This document shows positions 6,115 through 15,182 of a stretch of 64,000 nt of DNA, in pieces (the stretch's first letter is position 1; each line of letters starts with the position of its first letter). Origin of the DNA: Deltaproteobacteria bacterium (GTDB lineage Bacteria > Myxococcota > XYA12-FULL-58-9); contig JACRCV010000064.1 of NCBI GenBank assembly GCA_016218825.1, positions 124,001-188,000 of the forward strand, written 5' to 3'. Under the pieces are notes generated by a model that worked only from the letters and a program-made list of their open reading frames with translations, was not told the DNA's origin and ran no database searches. The position numbers and the translations under genes are program-made.

Positions 6115-7329
6115 ATGGAACAGATTTCGTTCAGTCGCAAGGCTCCGGGTCGGCTGATTCGAGCCCCGCAGGGCTTCGTTGCTTTCGTGCCCGACCCGCT
6201 TCCCCCGGACCTCGCTGCGTCGTGGGAATTGACGACGGCGCTCTCGGCCGCAGATCGGGCCTTGAGCGAGCTTGGCGGCGCTGCCCGCAACATCCCGAAT
6301 CCACATCTGCTCATCCGGCCGTTCGTCAGTCGCGAGGCTGTGCTATCGAGCCGCATCGAAGGCACACAGGCGTCGTTGTCCGACCTCTTCTATTTCGAGG
6401 CCGCGGCAACCGTGGCCGGCGGCGCCGGCGACGTTCGGGAAGTCGCCAACTACGTGACGGCATTGGAGTACGGTCTCGGGCGCCTCGACACCCTGCCGTT
6501 GAGCGTGAGGCTCATCCGCGAGCTCCATGGCCATCTGATGAAAGGCGTGCGCGGCGAGCAGGCGACGCCGGGGGAGCTCCGGCGGTCGCAGAACTGGATC
6601 GGGCCGCCCGGCAAGAGCCTGGCCGACGCCACGTACGTGCCGCCCCCGCCCCACGAGATGACGGAGGCCCTGGGCGCTCTCGAGAAGTTCTTGCACGGGC
6701 GCGCGACCTTGCCGCCGCTCGTTCGCCTCGCGCTCGTGCACTACCAGTTCGAGGCGATCCACCCCTTCCTCGACGGCAACGGTCGCGTCGGCCGTCTGCT
6801 CATCACCCTCCTCCTGTGCCACGAGGGTCTGCTGCGCGAGCCACTCTTGTATCTATCGGCCTTTTTCGACGCCAACCGGGACGATTACTACCGCCTGCTC
6901 CTGGCCGTGAGTCAGAAGGGCGCCTGGTCGGATTGGATCTTGTTCTTCCTCACCGGCGTCGAGACGCAGGCCAAAGACGCGGTGGCGCGCATCGGCGTGC
7001 TCCTCGACCTTTGGAGGTCGTATCGCCACCGGTTCGAGGCCGCGCGCTCGTCGGCCCTCATCTTGCGGCTCATCGACCGGCTGTTCGAGCAGCCCGTGAT
7101 CACGATCCCGGGCGCGGCGAAGCTCATGCGAGTGACCCACCGGGCGGCCTCGATGAGCATCGAGAAGCTCTGCCATGCCAAGATCCTGACCGAGACGACG
7201 GGCAAGAAACGTGACCGCGTCTTCGTTGCACGGGGAATTCTCGAGGCCGTGGATGCGAGCATGGCGACACCGCTTTGCTACACCCCCTCACCCACATCCG
7301 GCTCCATCACCAGGAAGAACGCGACGTAG
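6115..7329 (+). CDS. Fic-domain protein (AMPylator-type) with N-terminal inhibitory helix
   Basis: The 404-residue protein has a Fic_N-like region, the inhibitory-helix motif SSRIEG (residues 78-83, pattern S/T-xxx-E-G/N), and the catalytic Fic motif HPFLDGNGRVGR starting at His216. A C-terminal winged-helix-like segment (residues about 330-380) follows. Fic proteins transfer AMP or other phosphate-containing groups to protein hydroxyls; the Glu82-type inhibitory helix keeps the active site shut. The ATG at 6115 was chosen over 6010 because family homology begins at MEQISFSRKAPGRL. The last 17 codons (from about 7280) lie in direct repeat B, so the C-terminus is partly made of neighbour sequence and overlaps the 3' end of the convergent gene by 52 bp. 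Confidence 0.88.
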   Translation: MEQISFSRKAPGRLIRAPQGFVAFVPDPLPPDLAASWELTTALSAADRALSELGGAARNIPNPHLLIRPFVSREAVLSSRIEGTQASLSDLFYFEAAATVAGGAGDVREVANYVTALEYGLGRLDTLPLSVRLIRELHGHLMKGVRGEQATPGELRRSQNWIGPPGKSLADATYVPPPPHEMTEALGALEKFLHGRATLPPLVRLALVHYQFEAIHPFLDGNGRVGRLLITLLLCHEGLLREPLLYLSAFFDANRDDYYRLLLAVSQKGAWSDWILFFLTGVETQAKDAVARIGVLLDLWRSYRHRFEAARSSALILRLIDRLFEQPVITIPGAAKLMRVTHRAASMSIEKLCHAKILTETTGKKRDRVFVARGILEAVDASMATPLCYTPSPTSGSITRKNAT

Positions 7330-9032
7330 TGCCCCCAGGGCTGGCCGGCGGCGCGGTAGAACGCCACTGCCACCGCGACGTCGATCTTGCCGCGCGTCAA
7401 CAGCTCCTTCGGAAACTGGATGGCCTCGAGGCTGCTCGCCCCCGCCATCCAGCCATAGAAGCGCCCGGTGAGGCTGGCGCTCGCGGTGTGCATCATGTCG
7501 TCCATCACCTGCTGCTCGTCGACCCGACCGCTCTCCAACAAGCTCGCGGCGTTGGTCACGAGCGGCAGCGCGCGGCTGAGGTCGCCCGCAGGCCCCTTGC
7601 CGTTCGCCCGGCGCTGCTGGTCCAAGCGCAGCCGCACCGCCAGCGCCGTCTGCTCGTGGCTCTGGACGTCGAACAGGTCGTAAGAGCTCACGAGCGCCGC
7701 CAGCACCTTGCCGTCTTCGGCGACGAGGGGCCCGATCGCGATCAGGGCGGCGTTCGGCGCCAACAGCACGTCGCGCCCCGAGGGCCGCTCGAGAAAAGCC
7801 GCGAGCAGGTCGCCGACGTCGGCGGCGTTGCTCACCAGGCCCGAGGCGAACCGGCCGGTCTGCACCAGGCCGCGCACCTGCCAGCCCGCCTGCAGCCCGA
7901 GCGCCACGGTGTCGGCGACGAGCGGCGAGAGGTCGCCCGCGATCGCCGCGAAGTAGTGCGGCACCACCCGGGTCGCGGTGGCGCTCTGTTCGGCCGCGGG
8001 CTTGAGCGGCTTCAAGCCGGCCTTGGCGCGGGTCTCGTTCAACAGGGTGAGCAGATCTGACGCCAGCGCCTCCGAGGTCGAAGCCGCTTTGCCGGCGGCG
8101 TAGCGCGGCCGCACGAAGGTCACAGGCGCGGCGCCGCTCGGCCAGACGAACAGGCTCATCAGCGGTGTCCCGAGGATGCGGCCGGTGGGAAAACCCGCGA
8201 GCTCGATCCACGCGACCTTGTCGCTCGCGGTCGTTGGGCAGTCGATGGCGAACGCCGGCATCCGCACCGCCCGGTCGACGGTGCACTCGCTGACGCCGTA
8301 GGCGCCGCGGGTCACCAGGGCGCGCACCTTCTCGAAGGCGCCGGTCACCTCGCCGCGCAAGTGAACCACACCTTTGGCGTCCGGCTGCGGGTGGGTCTGC
8401 TCGACGAACAGCAGGCGCTCGGCGGAGGTCAAGATCAAGACCGCCTTGCCGTCCTTGCGCCCGAACCACATGCCGACGTAGCGGTTGCCCGACCCGAGCC
8501 GGGTCTTGACCCCGTCGCTCAAGCGCTGCTGCCAGTTCTGCAACAGGCGCTCGTCGCTGATCTTGTCGTCGACCTTGGCCGAGAGCGTTTGGATCTGAGG
8601 CGGCGCGCTCGGCGAGCCACAACGACTGGCGATGAACTCCTTCAACCCCAGCCCCGGGTGCGCGTCGTGCGCCAGATAGAACAACCCCACCTCGCGCGCC
8701 GTGCAGTACATCGCCTCCGACGGCAAATACGCCCCCGGCCGCGCGACGATCGCGTCCGCAAACGGCTTCGCCCACCCCGCGTCGTACGCGTGCGGCACGT
8801 ACGCGAGACTGTCGGGAAACGGCCCCTGCAACGTCCACGTGTCTACTTCCTTGATTTGTCCGTAGAAAGAGGACGCGGGCGGGGGCGCTGCGGCCAGCTT
8901 CGTGAGCGCTTCGGCGTCGGGGAACGGGGAGCCGGCGGCGGCGGTGGCGCCCTTGGTGCCGGGGGACCGGCTGGCGGCGCAGGCGACCGACAGGAGGAGG
9001 GCGATGGCTGGCAGAGCGAGCTTCGCGAACAT
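7278..9032 (-). CDS. Lipoprotein with a divergent CAP/SCP-like domain
   Basis: The 584-residue product starts with a clear lipoprotein signal (MFAKLALPAIALLLSVAC). Around residues 330-380 a segment LLTLLNETRAKAGLKPLKP resembles the first helix of CAP/SCP domains, and the C-terminal GHYVAFFLV resembles their last strand. The N-terminal half is unassigned. The start at 9032 was chosen because the signal peptide begins there, not at 9110. The terminal TAG (7278-7280) comes from sequence next to direct repeat B. In the detached copy at 5942-5976 the frame continues beyond GEGV, so the natural C-terminus may have been altered by the insertion of fic. CAP assignment is tentative. Confidence 0.6.
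   Translation of the reverse strand: MFAKLALPAIALLLSVACAASRSPGTKGATAAAGSPFPDAEALTKLAAAPPPASSFYGQIKEVDTWTLQGPFPDSLAYVPHAYDAGWAKPFADAIVARPGAYLPSEAMYCTAREVGLFYLAHDAHPGLGLKEFIASRCGSPSAPPQIQTLSAKVDDKISDERLLQNWQQRLSDGVKTRLGSGNRYVGMWFGRKDGKAVLILTSAERLLFVEQTHPQPDAKGVVHLRGEVTGAFEKVRALVTRGAYGVSECTVDRAVRMPAFAIDCPTTASDKVAWIELAGFPTGRILGTPLMSLFVWPSGAAPVTFVRPRYAAGKAASTSEALASDLLTLLNETRAKAGLKPLKPAAEQSATATRVVPHYFAAIAGDLSPLVADTVALGLQAGWQVRGLVQTGRFASGLVSNAADVGDLLAAFLERPSGRDVLLAPNAALIAIGPLVAEDGKVLAALVSSYDLFDVQSHEQTALAVRLRLDQQRRANGKGPAGDLSRALPLVTNAASLLESGRVDEQQVMDDMMHTASASLTGRFYGWMAGASSLEAIQFPKELLTRGKIDVAVAVAFYRAAGQPWGHYVAFFLVMEPDVGEGV
7280..7314 (+). repeat. Direct repeat B, copy 2, right of the fic gene
   Basis: These 35 bp lie inside both the 3' end of fic and the 3' end of the convergent CAP-like lipoprotein gene. 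They match 5942-5976 with a single mismatch. Because the minus-strand gene uses this copy as its C-terminus, it is the copy still in its original gene context. Confidence 0.8.
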
Positions 9033-9112
9033 GGTGTGGCCCCAGGCTAAGGAGGCGTTTTTTGTATCAAACTCGCGCCACATTGTCAGACCCCTGATCA
9101 AAACTCTCAACC

Positions 9113-9985
9113 ATGCCGCTCAGCCAGAAGAAGCGCGTCAGCGTCGGGGTGCAAAACGCCCCGGTGTTGCCGTTGTTCGCGGCGGCGATGCGGCAGAAGG
9201 CGGTGGAGGCGGCGCCGCCGCTCGCGCTGACCGATCACGTCTCGACCGGGCTCCGCGGGCTGGACGCGGTGTTGCGCGGCGGCTTCCCGGTGGCGGCGTC
9301 GAGCCTGGTGGCGGCGCGGCCGAAGGTCGGGGCGACGTCGTTGCTGTTCGGCGCGGCGCTCCACTCCCTGAAGAATGATCTGCGGGTGGCCTACTTCTGC
9401 GACCACGTCCGCGAGGACCAGATCCGCGGCCGTCTGGTCATCCTCGAGTCCCGGGTCAACGGCTTCCGTTTTCGCGCCGGCTTCGTCTCCCCCGAAGATC
9501 GGCTGTCGATGACCGCGGCGCGCGAGCGCATCAACTGGTCGGCGCTGTCGATCGTCGCCCAGAAGAAGGTGCGCCTGATCGACATCGACAACCACCTGTT
9601 CGCCTACCACTCGCACCTCGCGGTGATCGACCTGCAGGAGCGCGCCACCTCCGGCTACGCCCACACCGCCGAGCTCATTCGTTGGATCGAAGACCTGACC
9701 AGCATCGCCAAGCGCTACCACGTCGCCATCGTCGTGCGCCTGGTGCTACCGACCGCCACCCACCCGCCGAACCGGCTCGAGCTCCCCGGGGTGGGCGGCG
9801 TCGCCACCCGCTTCGCGAGCGTCGTGCTGGTGCATCGCGAGGAGGTCACCGACCCGTCGCACGTGCCGGAGAGCGCGGTCGGCGCCGCCGAGGCCCAGGT
9901 GGTGCGACTCGGCGGCCACGACCTCGAGCCGCGCTTCGTCGGCCTGCGCTTCGACCCGCGCTACGCCGGGTTCCTCGATCCCTGA
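9113..9985 (+). CDS. RecA/DnaB-helicase-like protein with degenerate Walker A motif
   Basis: The 290-residue protein resembles the C-terminal ATPase domain of replicative DnaB helicases. STGLRGLDAVLRGGFPVAAS matches the entry segment, SLVAARPKVGATSLLFGAAL matches the P-loop region, HLAVIDLQE fits the Walker B strand, and the helix-strand LTSIAKRYHVAIVV matches the following core. In the P-loop the catalytic Lys of GKT/S is Ala (residue 74, GAT), so normal ATP hydrolysis is unlikely. There is no DnaB N-terminal domain. The likely start is the ATG at 9113, divergent from the lipoprotein gene at 9032. It may be a structural or regulatory relative of RecA-fold ATPases; partners are unknown. Confidence 0.6.
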   Translation: MPLSQKKRVSVGVQNAPVLPLFAAAMRQKAVEAAPPLALTDHVSTGLRGLDAVLRGGFPVAASSLVAARPKVGATSLLFGAALHSLKNDLRVAYFCDHVREDQIRGRLVILESRVNGFRFRAGFVSPEDRLSMTAARERINWSALSIVAQKKVRLIDIDNHLFAYHSHLAVIDLQERATSGYAHTAELIRWIEDLTSIAKRYHVAIVVRLVLPTATHPPNRLELPGVGGVATRFASVVLVHREEVTDPSHVPESAVGAAEAQVVRLGGHDLEPRFVGLRFDPRYAGFLDP

Positions 9986-10039
9986 CGCCGGCGCGCCTTT
10001 CGCCTTAACCGCCCGTCGGCCGCCGTGCTACAAGACGGC

Positions 10040-10702
10040 ATGAGCCCAAAGGACGATCGCCCTTCGGATCGCGATGACACCACCGACGAGCCGCTCGCCA
10101 ACCTCGCCGGCGCCCCGGAGGACGACGACGACCTGGACGTCGGCGCTCGCTCCATTCGCCTGCGGATCATTTATGTCGTGGTCGGCCTCGTGCTGCTGGT
10201 CCTGGCGTTCGTGGTCGGCCACTGGAACGAGACCTACCGCGGCGTCGTCCTCGAGGTGAAAGACGACCGCATGCTGCTCGGCTTCGCCAGGCGCCCCCCC
10301 GATTGGGTGGACGGGGTCATCACCGAGCCCGGCCACGTCGTCAAGAAACAGGCGTGGCGCTGGGACCCGGAGCCCGAGGCGCTCGGCGCCGACGACGAAG
10401 AGCTCCGCGCGCTCTACGAGCGCTACGCGAGGACTTACCGCGGCACCGTGGTCGAGATCCGCGCCCCGAAACAACCCGGGAAGTTTCCAGTCGCCGAGAT
10501 CCGCACCGACGACGGCGAGCGGGTGTTCGTCAACCTCGTCGACACCGTGCTGATGGGGGTCCAGATCAATCGCCGGGTCGAGAAGGTCGCCGGCACCTGG
10601 GACCCGCGCCTGGTGCCTTTGGCGCAAGGAGTCGTCGAGCTCTTGACGCCCGCGGCCGCGGGCGGTGATCCCGGGCCGCGCGCCGTCGACGGCGGTCCCT
10701 GA
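10040..10702 (+). CDS. Single-pass membrane protein of unknown function
   Basis: The 220-residue product has an acidic cytoplasmic N-terminus (Asp-rich, residues about 5-38), one strong transmembrane helix (about residues 45-65, IIYVVVGLVLLVLAFVVGHW), and an extracytoplasmic domain with two similar beta-rich halves (YRGVVLEVKDD... and YRGTVVEIRAP...). The internal similarity suggests two copies of a small beta-barrel-like fold. No family is recognised. The ATG at 10040 is preferred over the GTG at 10025. No Shine-Dalgarno sequence is evident, but a TGCTACAAG extended -10-like element ends 5-6 nt before it, so it may be leaderless. Confidence 0.6.
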   Translation: MSPKDDRPSDRDDTTDEPLANLAGAPEDDDDLDVGARSIRLRIIYVVVGLVLLVLAFVVGHWNETYRGVVLEVKDDRMLLGFARRPPDWVDGVITEPGHVVKKQAWRWDPEPEALGADDEELRALYERYARTYRGTVVEIRAPKQPGKFPVAEIRTDDGERVFVNLVDTVLMGVQINRRVEKVAGTWDPRLVPLAQGVVELLTPAAAGGDPGPRAVDGGP

Positions 10703-10748
10703 CGCCGAGCGTCAGTCGCCGCCAATCTCGAATGCGACCGGAGTCGGA

Positions 10749-11726
10749 CTACGGCGCCGGCGCCGGTAGGACGGGCGGCGGGGCCGCGGGCTCGACCGCG
10801 GGGGCGGGGGCCGCGTCGGGCGCCGCTTTCGCCTCGGCCGGGGGCGGGGCCGCGCCACCGAAGTGGACCGAGTAGCCGAGGTTGAAGGTCAGCACCTTGC
10901 CGCCGAAGCCGGTCTCGTCCTCGCGGTTGAGCGCCAGGATCGCGCCGAGGGAGACGGCGTCCTCGAAGCCGCGCCCCAAGAAGGGCGGGGCCCAGAGGAG
11001 ATCGGCGCCGAAGAACGGATACGGCGCGTCGCCGCCGCTGATCGAGGCGACCTGGGCCGCGCCGCCGGTCACGGTGTCCTCCCGTTCACCGCTGAACCTG
11101 ACACCCTCGACACCCCCGAACCCGGCGACGAACAAACCGCGCCACAGATAGACGTGCGCCGCGGCGCCCAATCGATACTCCAGAGAGCGCTCGCTGAAGT
11201 CGGTGCGAAACAGGGGCTCGACCTGTTCCTGGGCGAACAGGTCGCCGAGCACGCGACCAAAGGCGTAGACCGACAGCTCACCCGGCGTCGGCTCGTCGCC
11301 GCCGCGCTCGAAGTGAAACACTTTGAAGTTGGCCTGCGCCGCGACCTTGAAGGCGTTGCCGGTCACGTCGGCGCGGGTGCGCTTGCTGAAGTCGCCCGGG
11401 CTCGGTCCGGTGATGCTGCCGAGCTTTTGATAGGCCTCGACCCCGAGGTGGACGGCGAGGCGCTCGGCGAAGGCGTGCTGCCCCTCGATCGCGACGCCGA
11501 GGGAGTCGATGGCGTATTCCTGTGTCTGGCCGGGGAGGTCGGGGACGGTGAGGGTGTCGCGGTAGCGGGCGTAGACGAGGCGCGGCGCGACCACCCAGTG
11601 CCCGGGCGCGAGGCCCACGGTGGTGATCGGCGAGGGCGTGGGTCGGATCTCGTTGGACTTCTCCGCGCCCGCCGTCGCCGCGCTGCCGACGACGCCCACC
11701 GCAATGACAAAGCCCAAGATCTTCAT
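10749..11726 (-). CDS. Predicted outer-membrane beta-barrel protein
   Basis: The 325-residue protein has a Sec signal peptide (MKILGFVIAVGVVGSAATAGA). A long series of alternating amphipathic strands rich in Tyr, Phe and Gly follows (for example HWVVAPRLVYARYRDTL, YRLGAAAHVYLWRGLFVAG, FNLGYSVHFGG), typical of outer-membrane barrels. The C-terminal 35 residues are Ala/Pro-rich and likely disordered or periplasmic. The ATG at 11726 was chosen because GGGAGAG precedes it and the signal peptide starts there. It lies 10 bp downstream of the Cys-rich lipoprotein gene on the same strand, so the two are probably co-transcribed. Substrate or role is unknown. Confidence 0.65.
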   Translation of the reverse strand: MKILGFVIAVGVVGSAATAGAEKSNEIRPTPSPITTVGLAPGHWVVAPRLVYARYRDTLTVPDLPGQTQEYAIDSLGVAIEGQHAFAERLAVHLGVEAYQKLGSITGPSPGDFSKRTRADVTGNAFKVAAQANFKVFHFERGGDEPTPGELSVYAFGRVLGDLFAQEQVEPLFRTDFSERSLEYRLGAAAHVYLWRGLFVAGFGGVEGVRFSGEREDTVTGGAAQVASISGGDAPYPFFGADLLWAPPFLGRGFEDAVSLGAILALNREDETGFGGKVLTFNLGYSVHFGGAAPPPAEAKAAPDAAPAPAVEPAAPPPVLPAPAP

Positions 11727-11736
11727 CGCGCTCTCC

Positions 11737-12744
11737 CTAGTCGGGGCGGCGTACCGCGATCGGCACGCCGATGTTGGCCATGGTGCAGGTCCGCGAGTGG
11801 TGCAAGTCGAGCCACGCACGGCAGGCGCTGCAGGTCACGTCGAGACAGACCCCGGGACAGCCCCCCCAGACGGTCATGCAACCCTCGCCGCTCTCGCAGT
11901 CGGCGTCCTGCACGCACTCCTTGAGCGACGGCGCGCAGGTGGCGCTCGCCTTGCAGCCGTCCGGCAGGCACGCGGTCCGCGCGAGGCGCGAATCGTGGGG
12001 GGTGAGCGCGGGGACCATGGTGACCGCGGCACAGGAGAAACCGGCGCCGCAGCTCGACGGGCTCGAGGTCTGGCAGGCCTGGTCGCCGCACATGCCCCAG
12101 CCCATGAACAACGCGTGCGGGCTCAAGCCGGCCTCGAGCATGTCCTGCACCATGTACTTGGCGCCGCACTCCGCCGCGGTGCCGCAGCGCCTGCCGGCGG
12201 CCGCCGAGCCGGTGGCGCTCTGATACGCCCAGCAGATGTTGGTGCGGCACGACACCCAGTCGCGGCACTCGGCGTCGCTGTAACACTCGCAGCCCGGGCC
12301 CTGACAGGCGGGGTTCGGCGGCTCGGGCTGGCGAATGCAGGCGCCGTTGATGCACTGGTCGCGGATGTCGGGGCAAGCGCCGCCGGCGCCACAGGCCGGC
12401 GCGCATTGACGATAGGTCGGGTTGCAGGGCACGCCGCTGCGGTCGGGGATGTAGTGGTTGGCGCAATCGGCCGTGCTCAGGCATTCGTAGTCCACGCAGA
12501 CGTTGTTCTCGCACTGCCAGACGAAGGGCAGCTCCGCGAGGCGGCCGCCGTCCCGCTTCGGCACGATCTTCTGGCAGTCGGCGGCGGTCTGGCAGGGGAC
12601 CTGACAGGTCGACAGCGCCGCGAGGTCCACGCCCGAGGCCCCGAGCACCTCGCCGCCGTCGTTGCTGCAGCTCATCAGGCCCGCCGCCGCGACAACGGCC
12701 GCGAGCGCCGTCGTGATGACCGGGTTGCGCATTGGTGAAGCCAT
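11737..12744 (-). CDS. Cys-rich lipoprotein of unknown function
   Basis: The 335-residue product has a lipoprotein signal ending in LMSC (residues 23-26). It then carries about 35 Cys residues in patterns such as CQVPCQTAADCQ, CPDIRDQC and CVQDADCESGEGC. These look like short disulfide-bonded EGF- or Dickkopf-like units common in myxobacterial surface proteins. GGAGG lies about 10 nt before the ATG at 12744; a second ATG at 12732 is possible. It is first in a likely two-gene unit with the barrel protein. No enzymatic motif is seen. Confidence 0.65.
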   Translation of the reverse strand: MASPMRNPVITTALAAVVAAAGLMSCSNDGGEVLGASGVDLAALSTCQVPCQTAADCQKIVPKRDGGRLAELPFVWQCENNVCVDYECLSTADCANHYIPDRSGVPCNPTYRQCAPACGAGGACPDIRDQCINGACIRQPEPPNPACQGPGCECYSDAECRDWVSCRTNICWAYQSATGSAAAGRRCGTAAECGAKYMVQDMLEAGLSPHALFMGWGMCGDQACQTSSPSSCGAGFSCAAVTMVPALTPHDSRLARTACLPDGCKASATCAPSLKECVQDADCESGEGCMTVWGGCPGVCLDVTCSACRAWLDLHHSRTCTMANIGVPIAVRRPD

Positions 12745-12794
12745 GGTCTTCGAGCCTCCGTCGCCCCGGGGGCCGACGTTCTAGGTGATGACGC

Positions 12795-15182
12795 TCAGTC
12801 GTTGCGGTGGCCGGCGGTCGCGCTCCAGTCGCCTTGGATCGCCGAGGTCTCGGCCACCGGCACGTTCATCCGAATCGCCTGATGCACGCCCTCTTGGTAC
12901 AACAAGCGGTAGACGCCGAACGACGCCAGGACTTTCTTGACATAGGCGCGCGTGGTCGTGAAGGGGATCTCCTCGATGAACTCGTCGGGCTCGAGCTCCG
13001 ACCGGGTCTTCAACCAGCGGTCCACGGAGGTCTCGCCGGCGTGGTAGGCGGCGACCGCCGCCGGGACGTTGCCGTTGAAGCGCCGCAGGAGCTCGGCGAG
13101 GTACTGGGTGCCGAGCCGGATCGCCAGCGTCGGCTCGAAGAGCTGCCGCATCTGGACCTTGCCGAGCTCGGCCTCCTCGGCGAGCCGGACCGCCGTCGGT
13201 CGAATCATCTGCATCAACCCGAACGCCCGCCGCGGCGACACCGCGCGCGGATTGAAGGCGCTCTCCTGGCGAATGACGGCGTACACCAGGTCGACCGGGA
13301 CGTCGTACGCCGCCGCCGCGCTCAACACCACGTCGGCGTAGGGGCGCGGGTAGGCGAGGTCGAGCAGCACCGGATTCTGAGGCTCGTTGGACTCGTCCGC
13401 GAGCCGCCAGGTGAGCACCGTCGCCTTGTGCACGTCGCCGCAGCGCCGATACAACCACGCCGCCACGGTCTTGTCGGTCGCCGACAGCGCCTGCGGCGGC
13501 AACAGCCTCACCAGGCGCTGCGCCTCGCTCGCCAGGCCGTAGCGGTAGAGCACCAGGACCCCCGCGAGATCCTGGGCCTTCACCGCCGGCGGCGGCGGCA
13601 GGCTCACCTCGGTCGGCCCCAACACCGGCAGGTCGACGCGCACGTCGCAGCCCGGGTTCACCCGCCGCAACAGGTCGGCGACCGCGAGGGCGTAGAACGA
13701 CGTGCTCTTGGTCTTCGCGAGCAGGTTGCCGAACACCTCGGCGTCGGCGACGTCGCCGCGCTCCGCGGCCAGACGGGCGCGCCAATAGAGGGCCGCGGCG
13801 CCGAGCGGGCTTCGAAGGTCGATCTGCGCCAGGTGGCTGTCGGTGACGGCCGCGGGCGCGCCCCGCCGCCGCTCGATCCACGCCAACAGCCACACCGCGT
13901 AGTCCTGGATGCTGTCGTGACCCGCCTGCAGCGCGCCGTCGCCACCGACGATCGCGAGGCTCCCGGTCGCGCGCCGCGGCGCTTGCACCAACCACAAGGC
14001 GATCTCTTTCGCCCGCTCCAAGTCGCGGGTGTTGTAAGCCAGCCGCGCTCCGGCCAGCGCCGCCTCGGCGGCGTAGGCGGTGTCAGGATGCGAGGTGCGC
14101 ACCAGCTCGTAGGCGTCCATCGCCGGCTCCACCTGGCCGCGCCGCGACAAGATGTCGGCCTTCAGATAGAGAGCGTGCGCCACGAGCTCGTCGTCGGTGC
14201 AGGTCGACAGGAGCTGCTCCAGCCGCCGCAGCGCCCGCGGGTAGCGGCGATCGACGACGTCGAGCTCCACGATCCCGAGCTCCGCCGCCTGGCGCAGGCT
14301 CCGGCCGCCGCCGCCGCGGCTCTGGTTGATGATCGTGCGGTACAACCGCCGCGCCCGGCCCGACCGCTGTGCGACCCGCTCGCCCTCGGCTTGCGGCAAC
14401 AGCTCGGCCGCGGCGAGCGACCGAACCGGCATGCCGTCCTGGCGCAGCTCGTCGAGGCGGGCGCTGGCGCTGCGCCCCGCGGCGGTCAACGGAAAGCGGA
14501 CCAGGATCTCGCGATAGGCGTCGCGCGCCGGCCGGCGTTCGCCCTTGGCCTCCAAGAGCCGGGCACCGAAGAGCGCCGCCTCGCCACGCCGGGCGTCGCT
14601 GTCGGCCGCCGCGGCGACTCGCGCGATCGCGGCCGCGCCCTGCTCCAAGTCGTGCGCCGTGAGGAAACACTGCGCGACCCGGACGGCGCTCGGGTAGACG
14701 AAGCTCGAATCGGCGGGGAGCGCGCCGGCCACCGCCGCCGCGGCCTCGCACTCCCCCATCGCCGCCGCCACCGACTGCTGCAGAAACGACCGGTAGGTGC
14801 CGAGCTCCGGGCCGTGCGCCTCGAGGTCGGCGAGCGCGGCGCGCGCCTCCTCGCTGCGCTTCAGGCGCAACAACGCGAACGCCACCACCAGCCGAGCGGT
14901 GGCGGCCGCGGCGCTCTCCGGCGCGGCGACGGCGAGGACGGCTCGGGCGCGACGCAGCGCGGTCGCGGTCTTGTTCTGCTCCATCAAGTCGGCGAGGGTC
15001 AGCGAGGCGTCGTCGGCCTCCGCCGGATCGACGGCAGGCGCCGCCGCCGCGCGCACCGATGCGAGCGCGAGCCCGATCGCGATCGACATCGCGATGCCTC
15101 GGAGGGGCCGCGGTCTCTCAACCATCCCGAATAGCGTCGCAGATCCAGACAGATCCGTCGAGAAATCGGCGCCGACGCTCAT
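12795..15182 (-). CDS. slt: Soluble lytic murein transglycosylase (Slt-type) with helical repeats
   Basis: The 795-residue protein has an Ala-rich N-terminal signal (the stretch MSIAIGLALASVRAAAA near residue 32, so an internal start is possible). A long TPR-like alpha-helical superhelix follows (about residues 60-600). The C-terminal goose-lysozyme-like SLT domain carries VIRQESAFNPRAVS with the catalytic Glu, then RRAFGLMQMIRPTA and NGNVPAAVAAYHAGE. Slt enzymes cleave peptidoglycan with formation of 1,6-anhydroMurNAc. The ATG at 15182 overlaps the stop of the upstream mltF-like gene (ATGA), so the two transglycosylases are translationally coupled. The layout matches E. coli Slt70, with a longer helical part. 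Confidence 0.88.
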   Translation of the reverse strand: MSVGADFSTDLSGSATLFGMVERPRPLRGIAMSIAIGLALASVRAAAAPAVDPAEADDASLTLADLMEQNKTATALRRARAVLAVAAPESAAAATARLVVAFALLRLKRSEEARAALADLEAHGPELGTYRSFLQQSVAAAMGECEAAAAVAGALPADSSFVYPSAVRVAQCFLTAHDLEQGAAAIARVAAAADSDARRGEAALFGARLLEAKGERRPARDAYREILVRFPLTAAGRSASARLDELRQDGMPVRSLAAAELLPQAEGERVAQRSGRARRLYRTIINQSRGGGGRSLRQAAELGIVELDVVDRRYPRALRRLEQLLSTCTDDELVAHALYLKADILSRRGQVEPAMDAYELVRTSHPDTAYAAEAALAGARLAYNTRDLERAKEIALWLVQAPRRATGSLAIVGGDGALQAGHDSIQDYAVWLLAWIERRRGAPAAVTDSHLAQIDLRSPLGAAALYWRARLAAERGDVADAEVFGNLLAKTKSTSFYALAVADLLRRVNPGCDVRVDLPVLGPTEVSLPPPPAVKAQDLAGVLVLYRYGLASEAQRLVRLLPPQALSATDKTVAAWLYRRCGDVHKATVLTWRLADESNEPQNPVLLDLAYPRPYADVVLSAAAAYDVPVDLVYAVIRQESAFNPRAVSPRRAFGLMQMIRPTAVRLAEEAELGKVQMRQLFEPTLAIRLGTQYLAELLRRFNGNVPAAVAAYHAGETSVDRWLKTRSELEPDEFIEEIPFTTTRAYVKKVLASFGVYRLLYQEGVHQAIRMNVPVAETSAIQGDWSATAGHRND

